Positions 8,578-17,397 of a DNA stretch of 64,000 bases are shown here, piece after piece. This stretch comes from JBCCMQ01 sp039179985 (lineage in GTDB: Bacteria; Pseudomonadota; Alphaproteobacteria; Rhodobacterales; Rhodobacteraceae). The stretch is taken from the NCBI GenBank assembly GCA_039179985.1, contig JBCDED010000001.1:1-64000 (forward strand), in the 5' to 3' direction. The notes beneath the pieces were generated by a model. The model made no database searches, was not told the DNA's origin, and saw only the letters and a program-made list of their open reading frames with translations. The position numbers and the translations under genes were made by a program. Positions within the stretch are counted from its first letter, which is position 1. Every line of letters begins with the position of its first letter.

Positions 8578-10286
8578 TGGATTTGTGCCTGCAGCCCTTC
8601 GTCGGACAGGCTGTCGAGCTTTGGCATCAGATCGAGGAGTCCCTTGGTATAGGGATCCTTTGGCGATGCAAATAGCGCTTCGGTCTCCTGCACCTCCACC
8701 AGCCGCCCCTGCTGCATGACGCCGACGCGGTCGCACATCTGCCGCACGACAGGCAGGTCGTGTGAGATAAAGAGCATGGTGAGGCCCAGATGCTCTTGCA
8801 GGTCTTTGAGGATGTTCAGAATCTGCGCCTGTATGGAAACATCGAGCGCGCTCGTCGGTTCGTCGCAGATCAAGAAACGCGGCTGCGTGGCAAGTGCCCT
8901 GGCAATGGAAACCCGCTGGCGCTGGCCGCCGGAAAACTCATGCGGGTACTTCTGCGCCGCATCTGCGCCAAGGCCTACGCGGTCAAGCAGTTCCACGACC
9001 CGGTCCTGCACGGCCTTGCCCTGCAAAAGCCCGTGGTGGATCGCCGGTTCGGCGACGATATCGGCCACCTTCATGCGCGGGTTGAGCGAGGAAAACGGAT
9101 CCTGGAAGATCATCTGGATCTGGCGTCGGTAGGGCTCAAGCTCGCGCGCGGTCCTGAGGCTGGTGACGTCTTCCCCGTCGAAAGAAATGCTGCCGCCATC
9201 GGTCTTGTAGAGCGTCGCAATCATCCGGGCGACAGTGGACTTGCCCGAGCCGCTTTCGCCCACGAGGCCAAAGACCTCGCCTTCGCGGATGTCGAAACTG
9301 ACCTCGTCCACGGCGGTAAAATACTTGCGCCAGGCCGGGATCAGTGCCGGCTTCGCGAGGAAGCGTTTGCTCACCCCACCGACCCGCAGAAGCGTGCTGT
9401 CGTTGGCGGCTTTCGGGCGCGGCCAGTTGCGGGCCAGATCCTCGATCTTGAACTCGGTGACGCGTCCGCCATAAGAGATCAGCGGAAAGCGTTTCAGCTT
9501 CACCGTCGGGCGCGGCACGGCGGCGATGAGTGACTTGGTGTAGGGATGCTCGGGCGCACCCATAACCTGCGCGGTGGTGCCGCTTTCCACGACCTCGCCC
9601 TGGTACATGACCGTCACGCGGTCGGTGGTATCGGCGATCACGCCCATGTCATGTGTGATCAGGATGACACCCACCTGACGCTCGGTCGCCAGTTCCTTGA
9701 TCAGCTCCAAAATCTGCGCCTGGATTGACACATCGAGCGCCGTTGTCGGTTCGTCCGCGATGATCACCTCGGGCTCCGAACAGAGCGCGAGCGCGATCAC
9801 AACGCGCTGGCGCATCCCGCCGGAAAACTGGTGCGGATACTGGTTAAATCGCGTGGCGGGGTCGGGAATGCCTACGCGGTCGAGAAGGGCGATGGCCCGC
9901 TCCTTCGACTGCGCGTCGGTCGTGTCCAGGTGGAACTGGATCGTCTCCACCAGTTGCTCGCCCACAGTGAAAAGCGGGTTGAGCGAGGTCAGCGGATCCT
10001 GAAAGATCATGCTGATCGTTTTTCCGCGCAGGGCGCGCATGGCATTGGCATCGCGGCCCGAAATCGTCTCGCCCTTCAGGCGGATCGTGCCTTCCTCGAT
10101 CCGGCCCGGCCTGTCGAGAAGCCCCATGATTGCGGCGCCGATGGTGGATTTGCCAGCGCCGCTTTCGCCCACAAGCCCGTGGATTTGCCCCGGTTCCACC
10201 GTAAGGTTCGCGCGGTTCACGGCGACAAAGGTGCGTCGGCGAGTGGGGAAGACGACCGTCAGGTCTTCGATTTCCAGAAGCGCCAT
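8574..10286 (-). CDS. Fused dipeptide/oligopeptide ABC transporter ATPase (DppD-DppF type)
   Basis: 570-residue protein with two complete ABC ATPase domains, equivalent to DppD plus DppF in one chain. The first Walker A is GESGAGKST (about residue 40), with signature FSGGMRQR and Walker B VIIADEP; the second Walker A is GESGSGKST (about 345), with FSGGQRQR and FLICDEP. Each half ends with the oligopeptide-transporter C-terminal extension (PEHPYTKSL and PKDPYTKGL). Fused forms are common in alphaproteobacteria. The start codon overlaps the permease stop by one base (TGATG) and the gene runs into the FAD oxidase by a GTGA overlap. Confidence 0.95.
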   Translation of the reverse strand: MALLEIEDLTVVFPTRRRTFVAVNRANLTVEPGQIHGLVGESGAGKSTIGAAIMGLLDRPGRIEEGTIRLKGETISGRDANAMRALRGKTISMIFQDPLTSLNPLFTVGEQLVETIQFHLDTTDAQSKERAIALLDRVGIPDPATRFNQYPHQFSGGMRQRVVIALALCSEPEVIIADEPTTALDVSIQAQILELIKELATERQVGVILITHDMGVIADTTDRVTVMYQGEVVESGTTAQVMGAPEHPYTKSLIAAVPRPTVKLKRFPLISYGGRVTEFKIEDLARNWPRPKAANDSTLLRVGGVSKRFLAKPALIPAWRKYFTAVDEVSFDIREGEVFGLVGESGSGKSTVARMIATLYKTDGGSISFDGEDVTSLRTARELEPYRRQIQMIFQDPFSSLNPRMKVADIVAEPAIHHGLLQGKAVQDRVVELLDRVGLGADAAQKYPHEFSGGQRQRVSIARALATQPRFLICDEPTSALDVSIQAQILNILKDLQEHLGLTMLFISHDLPVVRQMCDRVGVMQQGRLVEVQETEALFASPKDPYTKGLLDLMPKLDSLSDEGLQAQIQ

Positions 10287-11245
10287 CAGCGAAGCCTCGG
10301 GTTCAGCGCATCGCGCAGCCAGTCACCCAGAAGGTTGACCGAAAGCGCCAGCGCAAGAAGCGTGGCTGACGGGAAGAAGAGGATCCACCATTCACCGGAG
10401 AAAAGGAAGCCCTGGCCAATTCGGATGAGCGTGCCAAGCGACGGCTGCGTCGGTGGAGCACCCACGCCCAGGAAACTCAGCGTCGCCTCGGCGATGATCG
10501 CCAGCGCAAGGCTGATCGTGGCGATGACCAAGACCGGGCTCAGGACATTGGGCAGGATGTGGCGGAACATGATGATGGGTGCCGGACGCCCGATCATCCG
10601 CGCGGCCTGCACGTATTCCTTGTTCTTTTCAACCAGCGTCGCGCCACGGACGACACGGGCAAATTGCACCCAGTCCGACAGGCCGATTGCAAGGATCAGA
10701 ACCCAGATCGCCATCTGGTCGCGGTATTCCACTGGCGTGACACCCTTGGCGATGCCGAATATCAGCATGGCCACAAGGATCGCCGGAAAGGTCAGTTGCA
10801 CGTCAGCGACACGCATGATGATGGTTTCGGTCCAGCCGCCCACGTAGCCCGCGAGAAGGCCGAGCGCGATGCCCAGTACCATTGCGAACAGAACTGCGGA
10901 AAAGCCCACGAACAGCGAAATGCGCATCCCGTAGAGGATCGTCGAGAACACATCGCGCCCCTGATCGTCGGTCCCGAGCCAGAACTCGTCGCCCGTAAAG
11001 GCGTTCGGTGTCATGGGCGCCGTGAAGCCGTTCATCAGGTTCAGGGAAGCCGGGTTGAACGGGTCATATGGGGCGATGAGCGGGGCAAAGACCGCGCTGA
11101 GCACAAGGAGAAGCACCACCGCCAGCGACACCATGGCCACGGGCGAATGCCGGAAGTTCCAGGCCAGGTCGGTATCCCAGGCCCGGGCAAAGCGCCCCTT
11201 GGGCGCTCCGGGTGCGGCGACTTGGGTCTCGGTCGCATCACTCAT
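10286..11245 (-). CDS. ABC transporter permease, DppC/OppC type
   Basis: 319-residue inner-membrane permease of the peptide/nickel ABC family. A cytoplasmic N-terminal tail of about 40 residues precedes the first membrane helix (MVSLAVVLLLVLSAVF); the periplasmic loop has the typical HWLGTDDQGRDV-like sequence FWLGTDDQGRDVFSTI. The BPD_transp_1 domain contains the EAA-loop segment EYVQAARMIGRPAPIIMFRHILPN. About six helices in total. The 4-base ATGA overlap with the upstream permease gene and TGATG overlap with the ATPase gene show one tightly coupled operon. Confidence 0.93.
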   Translation of the reverse strand: MSDATETQVAAPGAPKGRFARAWDTDLAWNFRHSPVAMVSLAVVLLLVLSAVFAPLIAPYDPFNPASLNLMNGFTAPMTPNAFTGDEFWLGTDDQGRDVFSTILYGMRISLFVGFSAVLFAMVLGIALGLLAGYVGGWTETIIMRVADVQLTFPAILVAMLIFGIAKGVTPVEYRDQMAIWVLILAIGLSDWVQFARVVRGATLVEKNKEYVQAARMIGRPAPIIMFRHILPNVLSPVLVIATISLALAIIAEATLSFLGVGAPPTQPSLGTLIRIGQGFLFSGEWWILFFPSATLLALALSVNLLGDWLRDALNPRLR

Positions 11246-12219
11246 GTGGTCCGTCCATCCGCACGCAGGCGCGGGTCAATGGCGAGGTAGAGAAGGTCGA
11301 CCGCCAGGTTGATGCCCACGAACATGACTGAGATCAGCATCAGATAGGCGGCCATGACCGGGATATCGACGAACTGGATCGCGTTGATGAAGAGCAGGCC
11401 CACACCCGGCCATTGGAACACAGTCTCGGTGATGATCGCGAAGGCGATGATCGAGCCCAGTTGCAGACCGGTCACCGTGATGACCGGCACCATGGTGTTC
11501 TTGAGGGCATGGCGGAAGTTGACGGCCCGTTCCTTCAGCCCGCGGGCCCGGGCAAAGCGGATGTAATCCTGCCGAAGAACCTCCAGCATTTCCGATCGCA
11601 CAAGCCGCATGATCAGCGTCATCTGGTAAAGCCCCAGCGTAATTGACGGCAAGATCAGCGCCTTCAGCCCGCTTGCCGTCAGGAACCCCGTGGACCAGTG
11701 CCCGATCATCACGGTTTCGCCCCTGCCGAAACTCGGCAGCCAGTCTAATTCAACCGAGAAAATGTAGATCAGCAAGATCCCGATCAGGAACGTGGGCAGC
11801 GAGACACCGATCAGACTGACTGTCATGATGGTGTTCGCGGCCCAGCCGTTTCGTCGGATGGCTGTAAAGACGCCGAGCGTGATGCCAATCACGATGGCGA
11901 ACATGCCCGACACGAAGGCCAGTTCCAGCGTGGCCGGCGCGCGCTCGGCGATGATGTCGCCGACGGGTCGGCCCTGACGGTAGCTGACGCCGAAATTGCC
12001 CTGAACCGCCCCTTCGAGAAAGCGCCAGTACTGGACCACGAAAGGCTGGTCGAGCCCAAGCTGTGTTCTCAACCGGTCGATATCGGCCTGCGTGCGTTCC
12101 TGGCCCAGCATGTTGTCGATGGGGTCGCCCACAAAGCGGAACATGGAAAAGGCCACAAGGCCCACAACCAGAAGGACGAGGATCGACTGAAAGACGCGTC
12201 GGACAATGTAGGACAGCAT
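11242..12219 (-). CDS. ABC transporter permease, DppB/OppB type
   Basis: 325-residue inner-membrane permease. The N-terminus MLSYIVRRVFQSILVLLVVG is the classic DppB first helix, the periplasmic domain carries FGVSYRQGRPVGDII, and the EAA loop is DYIRFARARGLKERAVNFRHALKNTMVPV. About six membrane helices. It follows the binding-protein gene after about 185 bp, which hold a strong stem-loop; the loop probably lowers read-through so that binding protein is made in excess of membrane components. Confidence 0.93.
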   Translation of the reverse strand: MLSYIVRRVFQSILVLLVVGLVAFSMFRFVGDPIDNMLGQERTQADIDRLRTQLGLDQPFVVQYWRFLEGAVQGNFGVSYRQGRPVGDIIAERAPATLELAFVSGMFAIVIGITLGVFTAIRRNGWAANTIMTVSLIGVSLPTFLIGILLIYIFSVELDWLPSFGRGETVMIGHWSTGFLTASGLKALILPSITLGLYQMTLIMRLVRSEMLEVLRQDYIRFARARGLKERAVNFRHALKNTMVPVITVTGLQLGSIIAFAIITETVFQWPGVGLLFINAIQFVDIPVMAAYLMLISVMFVGINLAVDLLYLAIDPRLRADGRTT

Positions 12220-12367
12220 GACCCGTGGCTCTGAGAGGGGCGATCCCTCGTTCTCGCAAGGGTGGCCTTTGGGGTCAAGCAGCGACCGTGCGTAAGGGGC
12301 CTATTTGCCGGGCACTTGCACGATTGGCGGGCAGTTCGCGTGCGATGCGCCCAATTCAGTGCGCAAC

Positions 12368-12391
12368 GGGCGCCCGTCGAAACGGGCGCCC
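12368..12391 (-). terminator. Strong intercistronic stem-loop behind the binding-protein gene
   Basis: A perfect 10-bp GC-rich inverted repeat (12368-12377 with 12382-12391) with a CGAA loop lies 13 bp past the stop of the binding-protein gene and well before the permease start. No U-run follows, so it is more likely an mRNA-stabilising or partial-termination element than a full terminator. Confidence 0.6.
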
Positions 12392-12404
12392 TGCGGTTGG
12401 ATCC

Positions 12405-13970
12405 TTAGTTCACCGTGACCCAGCGAAGGATAAAGAAGTTGTCCGGGCGCTGCGTCAGCTCAACATTAGCGCCCGTGCCCCAGACCAGCGGCTGAACGTA
12501 CATCGGGACATAGGCGTGGTCGTCCTGCAGGATCTTGGCCGACTCGTCGAGCATCGCCTGACGCTTGGTGTCGTCGATCTCGGACTGGATCATCGGCAAC
12601 AGCTCGTCGATCCGCGCGTTCGAATAGGCGCCAAAGTTCCAGCTTCCGAGTTTCTTTTCCTCGTTCGGGGTCGAAGCAAGAAAGCGGATCGGGTGCTCGG
12701 CGTCAAAGGTGCCGGGCGACCAGCCCAGAAGGTACATATCGTAGTTGTCGGCCCGCAGTTCCGGCCAGTAGTTCTGAACGGGCATCGCGTCGAGTTCGGC
12801 CGTGATGCCGATCTGCGCCAGCATGCCTGTCACCGCCTGGCAGACCGCTTCGTCATTGAGATAGCGGTCATTCGGGCACTTGAGACCGAATGCAAAGCCA
12901 TCCGGATAACCCGCTTCGGCGAGAAGCGCCTTGGCGCCTTCCACGTCAAAGTCTGGGCGGGCTTCATTGGAGGTCGAGTAGCCGCGCATGGCCGGGCTGA
13001 CAAGCTGGCTGGCCGGTTCGGCGTTGCCGCGCATGATCGTCTGGAGAATGGCGGGCACGTTCACGGCTTTCGCCACGGCCTCGCGAACGCGCACATCCTG
13101 GAACGGGTTCGGATCGCCGGCGTTTTCTCCGTACTTCAGTGTGTCCGCTTCGTGCGGGAAGCCCAGCATAATGACACGAGCCTCGATACCCTGGATGACG
13201 TTCACATCATCCCGGCCACCCAGACGCTCGGCATCCTGAATCGGAACTGGGTTGATCATGTCAACGTCACCCGACAGAAGCGCGGCAACCGCCGTGGCCG
13301 GGTTCTGGATCGGCGTGAATTCGGCCGATGTGATGTTATGTTCGGCCTCGCCCCACCAGCCATCGTAGGGGACCAGAACCGTTTTCAGACCCGGCTCGCG
13401 GGAAGACAGCTGGAACGCGGCCGTGCCGTTGGCGTTCAGCGTGGCGAAGTTGCCCTCTTCCTTGTTCGGGCGCGCGGCGTCATTGGCTTCGGCCCAGCCA
13501 CTGTCCATGATCATCCAGTTCGCGATGCTGTCGGGGAAGATCGGGTTTGGCGCTGTCGTCAGCACATCAACGGTGTAGTCATCAACCTTCACCACGTCGG
13601 CGACCGGGGCGAACCAGCTGCGCGTGTCGGCCTCTTCGGACGAGGCGCGCTGGTAAGAGAAGATCACGTCGTCGGCGTTAAAGTCGCTGCCGTCGTGAAA
13701 GGTCACGCCTTCACGCAGGAAAAAGCGCCAGCCGTCGCCATCGCCGATGGGCTCCCACGATGTGGCGAGAGCGGGCTCAATCGTCATATCCTTGCCGCGC
13801 CTCACGAGGCCTTCGTAGACGTTGTTGAGAAAGCCGAGAACCGGCGCCGAGTTGACGGCATGCGGGTCCATCGTCTGGGGATCGGTGGTGCCGGCCCAGC
13901 GGAAGGTTTCGGCCATTGCGCTGGAAGCCAGTACAAGGCCGAGCGCTGTGGCAGCGGATAGTCGCAGCAT
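12405..13970 (-). CDS. ABC transporter substrate-binding protein, family 5 (second of two)
   Basis: 521-residue periplasmic binding protein of the peptide/opine/nickel family (SBP_bac_5). A signal peptide covers residues 1-21 (MLRLSAATALGLVLASSAMA), followed by the mature start ETFRWAGTTDPQTMDPHAV. Family segments include GDGWRFFLREGVTFHDG and the C-terminal YNNARID-like YSNARIDELLP. The start at 13970 has a good GGAGA ribosome site nine bases upstream; longer in-frame starts add a non-signal-like extension. It is first in the operon with permeases, ATPase and FAD oxidase, and is clearly paralogous to the protein encoded at 15686-17266. Its ligand is unknown. Confidence 0.93.
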   Translation of the reverse strand: MLRLSAATALGLVLASSAMAETFRWAGTTDPQTMDPHAVNSAPVLGFLNNVYEGLVRRGKDMTIEPALATSWEPIGDGDGWRFFLREGVTFHDGSDFNADDVIFSYQRASSEEADTRSWFAPVADVVKVDDYTVDVLTTAPNPIFPDSIANWMIMDSGWAEANDAARPNKEEGNFATLNANGTAAFQLSSREPGLKTVLVPYDGWWGEAEHNITSAEFTPIQNPATAVAALLSGDVDMINPVPIQDAERLGGRDDVNVIQGIEARVIMLGFPHEADTLKYGENAGDPNPFQDVRVREAVAKAVNVPAILQTIMRGNAEPASQLVSPAMRGYSTSNEARPDFDVEGAKALLAEAGYPDGFAFGLKCPNDRYLNDEAVCQAVTGMLAQIGITAELDAMPVQNYWPELRADNYDMYLLGWSPGTFDAEHPIRFLASTPNEEKKLGSWNFGAYSNARIDELLPMIQSEIDDTKRQAMLDESAKILQDDHAYVPMYVQPLVWGTGANVELTQRPDNFFILRWVTVN

Positions 13971-14339
13971 GGAAGTCTCCCAAAGTTCGTCAGGGAGACG
14001 CTGCACGGCGCTCCCTTGCATATTCAACCATACTAACCTTGGAAGCGGCATCATCAATCAGATGTGATGACCAATCGGGGTCAAACGCACAAAAAAGATG
14101 CCGCCCGCCGAAGGGGACGACAGCTCTTCTCACTCCAGAAGGCCGATCTGTTAGGGGTTGCATCGACGTCGTGGTGAAAAATGTCGACGGCATCCAGCCA
14201 AATCCGGCCTGTGGGGTACCGTGTTGGTACGGGCAAAAGCCACGGCGCGCCTCGCGGTTTGTGGGTTCGCCCTCCGCCGCCCGGTCCCCAGTTGTCCGGT
14301 GCTCTGGCCGCTGGCTTGTGTGCGCCTAACTTGCACCAG
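13971..14339. other. 369-bp intergenic region between binding protein and ASCH gene
   Basis: Divergent upstream region of the binding-protein gene (left, minus strand) and the ASCH gene (right, plus strand). I see a candidate minus-strand promoter at 14030-14057 and no clear RNA gene. Frames crossing 14081-14479 on either strand have no recognisable protein features. Confidence 0.5.
14030..14057 (-). promoter_or_regulatory. Candidate promoter of the transporter operon
   Basis: On the minus strand a -35-like TTGATG (plus bases 14052-14057) and a -10-like TAGTAT (14030-14035) are spaced by 16 bp, about 60 bp upstream of the binding-protein ATG at 13970. Motif match only. Confidence 0.4.
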
Positions 14340-14873
14340 ATGAATGCCGACCTTCCATATTTTGCCCTTTCGGTCCGCCAGCCCTGGGCCTGGGCGATCA
14401 TCCATGGCGGCAAGGATATCGAGAACCGCACCCCTGGCGCGGTCCGGGCAGGGCGGATGGTGCCGGGGCGCATCTGCATTCACGCAGCGACCGGTATGAC
14501 TGAAAGGGAATACCGCTGGGCGGTCTGGAAGATGGGCGAGACCGGCGTGCGTGTGCCGCTGCCGTCCGCGCTTGTGCGTCGGGCGATCATCGGAACGGTC
14601 GACGTTGTGGATATCACCGAGGCCTCAGAAAGCCCCTGGTTCGGGGGACCTTGCGGACTTGTTCTGCAAGACCCGCGCCCGGTGGCGCCAATCGCCTGCG
14701 CCGGGGCTCTGGGATACTTCGAATGGTCGGCCGACGGACACGTCTCGCCCGCAGCGCCATGGATGGAACGGTTCGGAAAGCCGAAGGACGGCGACGGCAC
14801 GTTGCCGCTTTTTGATGCGCTCGACGTGTCCTTTGCTGCGCCACCGGAAAAACCGTTCGGGCGAAAAAAATAG
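14340..14873 (+). CDS. ASCH (PUA-like) domain protein
   Basis: 177-residue protein starting at the ATG at 14340. The N-terminal LSVRQPWAWAIIHGGKDIENR is the hallmark of the ASCH fold, a beta-barrel related to PUA domains and proposed to bind RNA. Other conserved parts are GRICIHAA, the WFGGPCGLVLQ strand and the C-terminal basic tail PFGRKK. The function of bacterial ASCH proteins is mostly unknown; RNA modification or translation-linked regulation has been proposed for the family. The gene points against its neighbours, inserted between the two binding-protein gene units, with 1 bp between its stop and the convergent aldolase stop. Confidence 0.8.
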   Translation: MNADLPYFALSVRQPWAWAIIHGGKDIENRTPGAVRAGRMVPGRICIHAATGMTEREYRWAVWKMGETGVRVPLPSALVRRAIIGTVDVVDITEASESPWFGGPCGLVLQDPRPVAPIACAGALGYFEWSADGHVSPAAPWMERFGKPKDGDGTLPLFDALDVSFAAPPEKPFGRKK

Positions 14874-14874
14874 A

Positions 14875-15579
14875 TCAGGCGTCGCGCCGCAGCGGCGGCT
14901 CAAATGCCACGACCTGTCCGTCCTCCAGTTCGTCCGGCTGCTTACCGTACGCGCCGAAGCGCTTCAGTATATCGGTCATTTCGGCGTCTGACAGGATCAC
15001 CGGTTCCCCCGTCTGCCGAGCAATGGCGTATTGCTGGCAGAGCGCCTCAACCTCAACCGCCAGCGCCAGCGCCTTTGGCAATGTGTCGTGAAAACAGATC
15101 ATGCCATGGTTGCCCAGAAGGCAGGCGCGCCGATCCTCAAGCGCGACCAGCATCGCCTCGGACAAGGCCTCCGTGCCGAAACTTGCATAGGCCGAGCACC
15201 GCAAGCTCGCCCCGCCCGTGACACCAATCATGTAATGGAAGGCCGGGACATCCTCGCGCAGGCAGGCGAGTGCTGTGGCATGGGGCGAATGGGTGTGCAC
15301 GACAGCGCTCGCTTCGGGCCGCGAGCGGTAGATATCGAGATGCATCCGCCACTCTGAAGAGGGTAGAACCGCCCCGGTGTACCCGCCGTCGAGGTCCATT
15401 TGCACGGCATGGGCCGGTTCCATCGCGTCGTAGGGCACGCCCGACGCCGAAATCAGAAAGCCGCGCTTGTTGCGCAGGCTGATATTGCCCGAGGTGCCCT
15501 GATTGATGCCAAGGGCGTTCATGCGCTGGCAATGGGCGATAAGGTCCTTGCGCTGTGTCAGGTCAGGAAGTCTGGGCAT
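14875..15579 (-). CDS. Class II aldolase/adducin family protein
   Basis: 234-residue zinc-dependent aldolase-like protein (FucA/AraD/adducin superfamily). GINQGTSGNISLR near residue 25 is the phosphate- or carboxylate-binding loop, SSEWRMH supplies the catalytic Glu, VVHTHSPHATALA gives the HxH zinc ligands and LLGNHGM the third His. Typical reactions are cleavage of sugar phosphates such as L-fuculose-1-phosphate or of other 2-hydroxyacid aldols. The start at 15579 gives the usual N-terminus; a longer frame upstream lies over the terminator of the preceding gene. It sits in the catabolic block, downstream of the orphan binding protein. Confidence 0.87.
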   Translation of the reverse strand: MPRLPDLTQRKDLIAHCQRMNALGINQGTSGNISLRNKRGFLISASGVPYDAMEPAHAVQMDLDGGYTGAVLPSSEWRMHLDIYRSRPEASAVVHTHSPHATALACLREDVPAFHYMIGVTGGASLRCSAYASFGTEALSEAMLVALEDRRACLLGNHGMICFHDTLPKALALAVEVEALCQQYAIARQTGEPVILSDAEMTDILKRFGAYGKQPDELEDGQVVAFEPPLRRDA

Positions 15580-15640
15580 AGGATCGGCTCCGCTCGTCTC
15601 ACCCCTTCCTAGCACCCGGAGGCGAGGCTTGCGCAAAGAA

Positions 15641-15667
15641 AAAGGCGGGACCGCTGACCCCGCCTTT
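15641..15667 (-). terminator. Rho-independent terminator of the orphan binding-protein gene
   Basis: A perfect 9-bp stem (15641-15649 with 15659-15667) ends, on the minus strand, in a run of T residues (CCCGCC followed by TTTTTCTTT). It lies about 20 bp behind the stop of the binding-protein gene and separates it from the aldolase gene. Confidence 0.85.
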
Positions 15668-15685
15668 CTCAAAGGGTAGAGATGC

Positions 15686-17266
15686 TTAGTTAAAGGTGAA
15701 GTACTTGAACTTCGCCGCGTCGTCTGGGGCGACGATGGTGTTGACGTCGGACTTCATCCCCCAGTTCAGCACCTGGTGGTGGATTGGGATGTAGAGCTGC
15801 TGGTCCTGCACCACTTCCCAGATTTCACCGATCATCGCGTTGCGCTTATCGAGGTCGGTTTCCGAGGCCAGTGCCTGGATCTTGGTGTCGAGCTCAGGAT
15901 CCGAGAAACGCGTGCCGTTCCACGAGCCGTACTTCTCGCCTTTGGTGTGGGTGAGGAAGTTGAAGATGTATTCGGAGTCGTACGTCGGAACACCCCAGCC
16001 GAGCATGTAGAAATCGGTCTCGAGGTTGTTGATCAGCGGGAAGTGCTGCGCCTTCGGCTTGGCATCGAGGTTCACCGTGATCCCGATCTGGGCGAGCATG
16101 CCGACGGCGGCCTGACAGATCGCCTCGTCGTTGATGTAGCGGTCGTTCGGGCAATCGAGCTGGATCTGGAAGCCGTCGCCGTAGCCCGCTTCTTCCATCA
16201 GCGCCTTGGCGGCGTCGAGGTCGGTCTTGGACGAGCCGTCCATGGCCTCGTTCCAGCCGTTCACAAAGGGCGGGGCGATCATGCCCGCGGGTTGGGACTG
16301 GCCGCGCATGACGACCTGTTGGATGGCGTCGCGGTTGATGGCCATGGACATGGCGCGGCGCACGTTGACGTCAGCCAGCGGGTTTGCGCCGTCGACGTTG
16401 TCGTTTGCCAGATCCGCGTCGCCCATGTTCATGCCGAAGAAGATCACGCGGTTCTGCGGCGCCGTGCGCACGTCCAGACCGTCGGTGCCGCCCACACGCT
16501 GAAGGTCCTGCACAGGGACGTCCTGGATGAAATCGACCTCACCCGACAGAAGCGCGGCCACCCGGGTCGCGGCGTTCTGGATGGGGGTGTAGATGATCTC
16601 GGTCACCTCCATCGGGAACTCGTCCTTGCCCCAGTAATCCTCGTTCAGGGCCAGAACCGTCCGCACGTCGGGTTCGCGGCTGACGAGCTTGTAGGGTCCG
16701 GTGCCGTTGGCGTTCTTGGCGGCAAAGGTGTCTTCGCCACCCTCATAGTCCTGCACCTTTACGGCGTTGTTCGATTCGGCCCAGCCTTTGTCCATGATGA
16801 ACATGTTGGTCAGGTTGCTGGGCATGATCGGGTTGGGGCCGTTGGTGACGATTTCGACCACGTATTTCTCGGGCGCGCGCACCTCGGCGACCGATGCAAG
16901 AAGCTCTTTATAGTCCGAATCCGGCGTCATCGCACGGTCGAGGCTGAACTTGACGTCCTCGCTGTCGAACTCGGCGCCGTCGTGGAAGGTCACGCCTTCG
17001 CGCAGCTTGAAGACCCAGACGTTGGGGTCTTCTTCCGAGGGGTACCATTCGGTGGCCAGCGCCGGAACGATGGCGCCGGTCATGTCGCGCATGATCAGCG
17101 GTTCCATAATCTGGTGTGCCAGCGCCGAAGTCGGGCCTTCGTTCTGGGCATGGGGGTCTAGGGTCAGGCTGTCGCCGGCACGCGCCCAGCGGAGCGTTTC
17201 GGCAGAGGCGGCCGACGCGATGGTCATCAGCGCGGTCGCCGCCAGAAGGGAACGACGGAGTGTCAT
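15686..17266 (-). CDS. ABC transporter substrate-binding protein, family 5 (first of two, no own permease)
   Basis: 526-residue periplasmic binding protein of the SBP_bac_5 family. The signal peptide is residues 1-21 (ending ASAASA), mature start ETLRWARAGDSLTLDPHAQ. It shares many blocks with the protein at 12405-13970, for example GMLAQIGIT, LLSGEVD/LLSGDVD and a PNPI-P motif, so the two are paralogues. The start at 17266 has an AGGGAG ribosome site. A terminator follows directly and no permease genes adjoin, so it probably shares the single permease/ATPase set encoded at 8574-12219, or serves an unlinked one. Confidence 0.92.
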   Translation of the reverse strand: MTLRRSLLAATALMTIASAASAETLRWARAGDSLTLDPHAQNEGPTSALAHQIMEPLIMRDMTGAIVPALATEWYPSEEDPNVWVFKLREGVTFHDGAEFDSEDVKFSLDRAMTPDSDYKELLASVAEVRAPEKYVVEIVTNGPNPIMPSNLTNMFIMDKGWAESNNAVKVQDYEGGEDTFAAKNANGTGPYKLVSREPDVRTVLALNEDYWGKDEFPMEVTEIIYTPIQNAATRVAALLSGEVDFIQDVPVQDLQRVGGTDGLDVRTAPQNRVIFFGMNMGDADLANDNVDGANPLADVNVRRAMSMAINRDAIQQVVMRGQSQPAGMIAPPFVNGWNEAMDGSSKTDLDAAKALMEEAGYGDGFQIQLDCPNDRYINDEAICQAAVGMLAQIGITVNLDAKPKAQHFPLINNLETDFYMLGWGVPTYDSEYIFNFLTHTKGEKYGSWNGTRFSDPELDTKIQALASETDLDKRNAMIGEIWEVVQDQQLYIPIHHQVLNWGMKSDVNTIVAPDDAAKFKYFTFN

Positions 17267-17304
17267 CAGTAATCTCCCTGAAGAGTTTTTTCGTTGATTG
17301 GCCG

Positions 17305-17332
17305 AGTATGCCCGGCAGACGGGCGAGTGCAA
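17305..17332 (-). promoter_or_regulatory. Candidate promoter of the orphan binding-protein gene
   Basis: On the minus strand TTGCAC (plus bases 17327-17332) and CATACT (17305-17310) are 16 bp apart, about 40 bp upstream of the ATG at 17266. Together with the downstream terminator this suggests an independent transcript. Motif match only. Confidence 0.45.
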
Positions 17333-17397
17333 GGGCAGAGGATGCTTGCCCCGCGCAATGGCGCGCCCCTGGGCCGCTCGCGGCGCCGCTGCCCGAA

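Noticed and set aside
12225..13961. Long plus-strand open frame (578 codons) antisense to the binding-protein gene
   Set aside because: GC-rich third-position shadow of a clear SBP family gene; the product is His/Arg/Gly-rich without domains.
13971..14339. Possible signal recognition particle RNA or other stable RNA
   Set aside because: The conserved GGAAGCAGC-type loop is absent and no stable fold was evident.
15776..17161. Long plus-strand open frame antisense to the other binding-protein gene
   Set aside because: Same reason: Val/His/Asp-rich translation with no family match, opposite a signal-peptide-bearing real gene.
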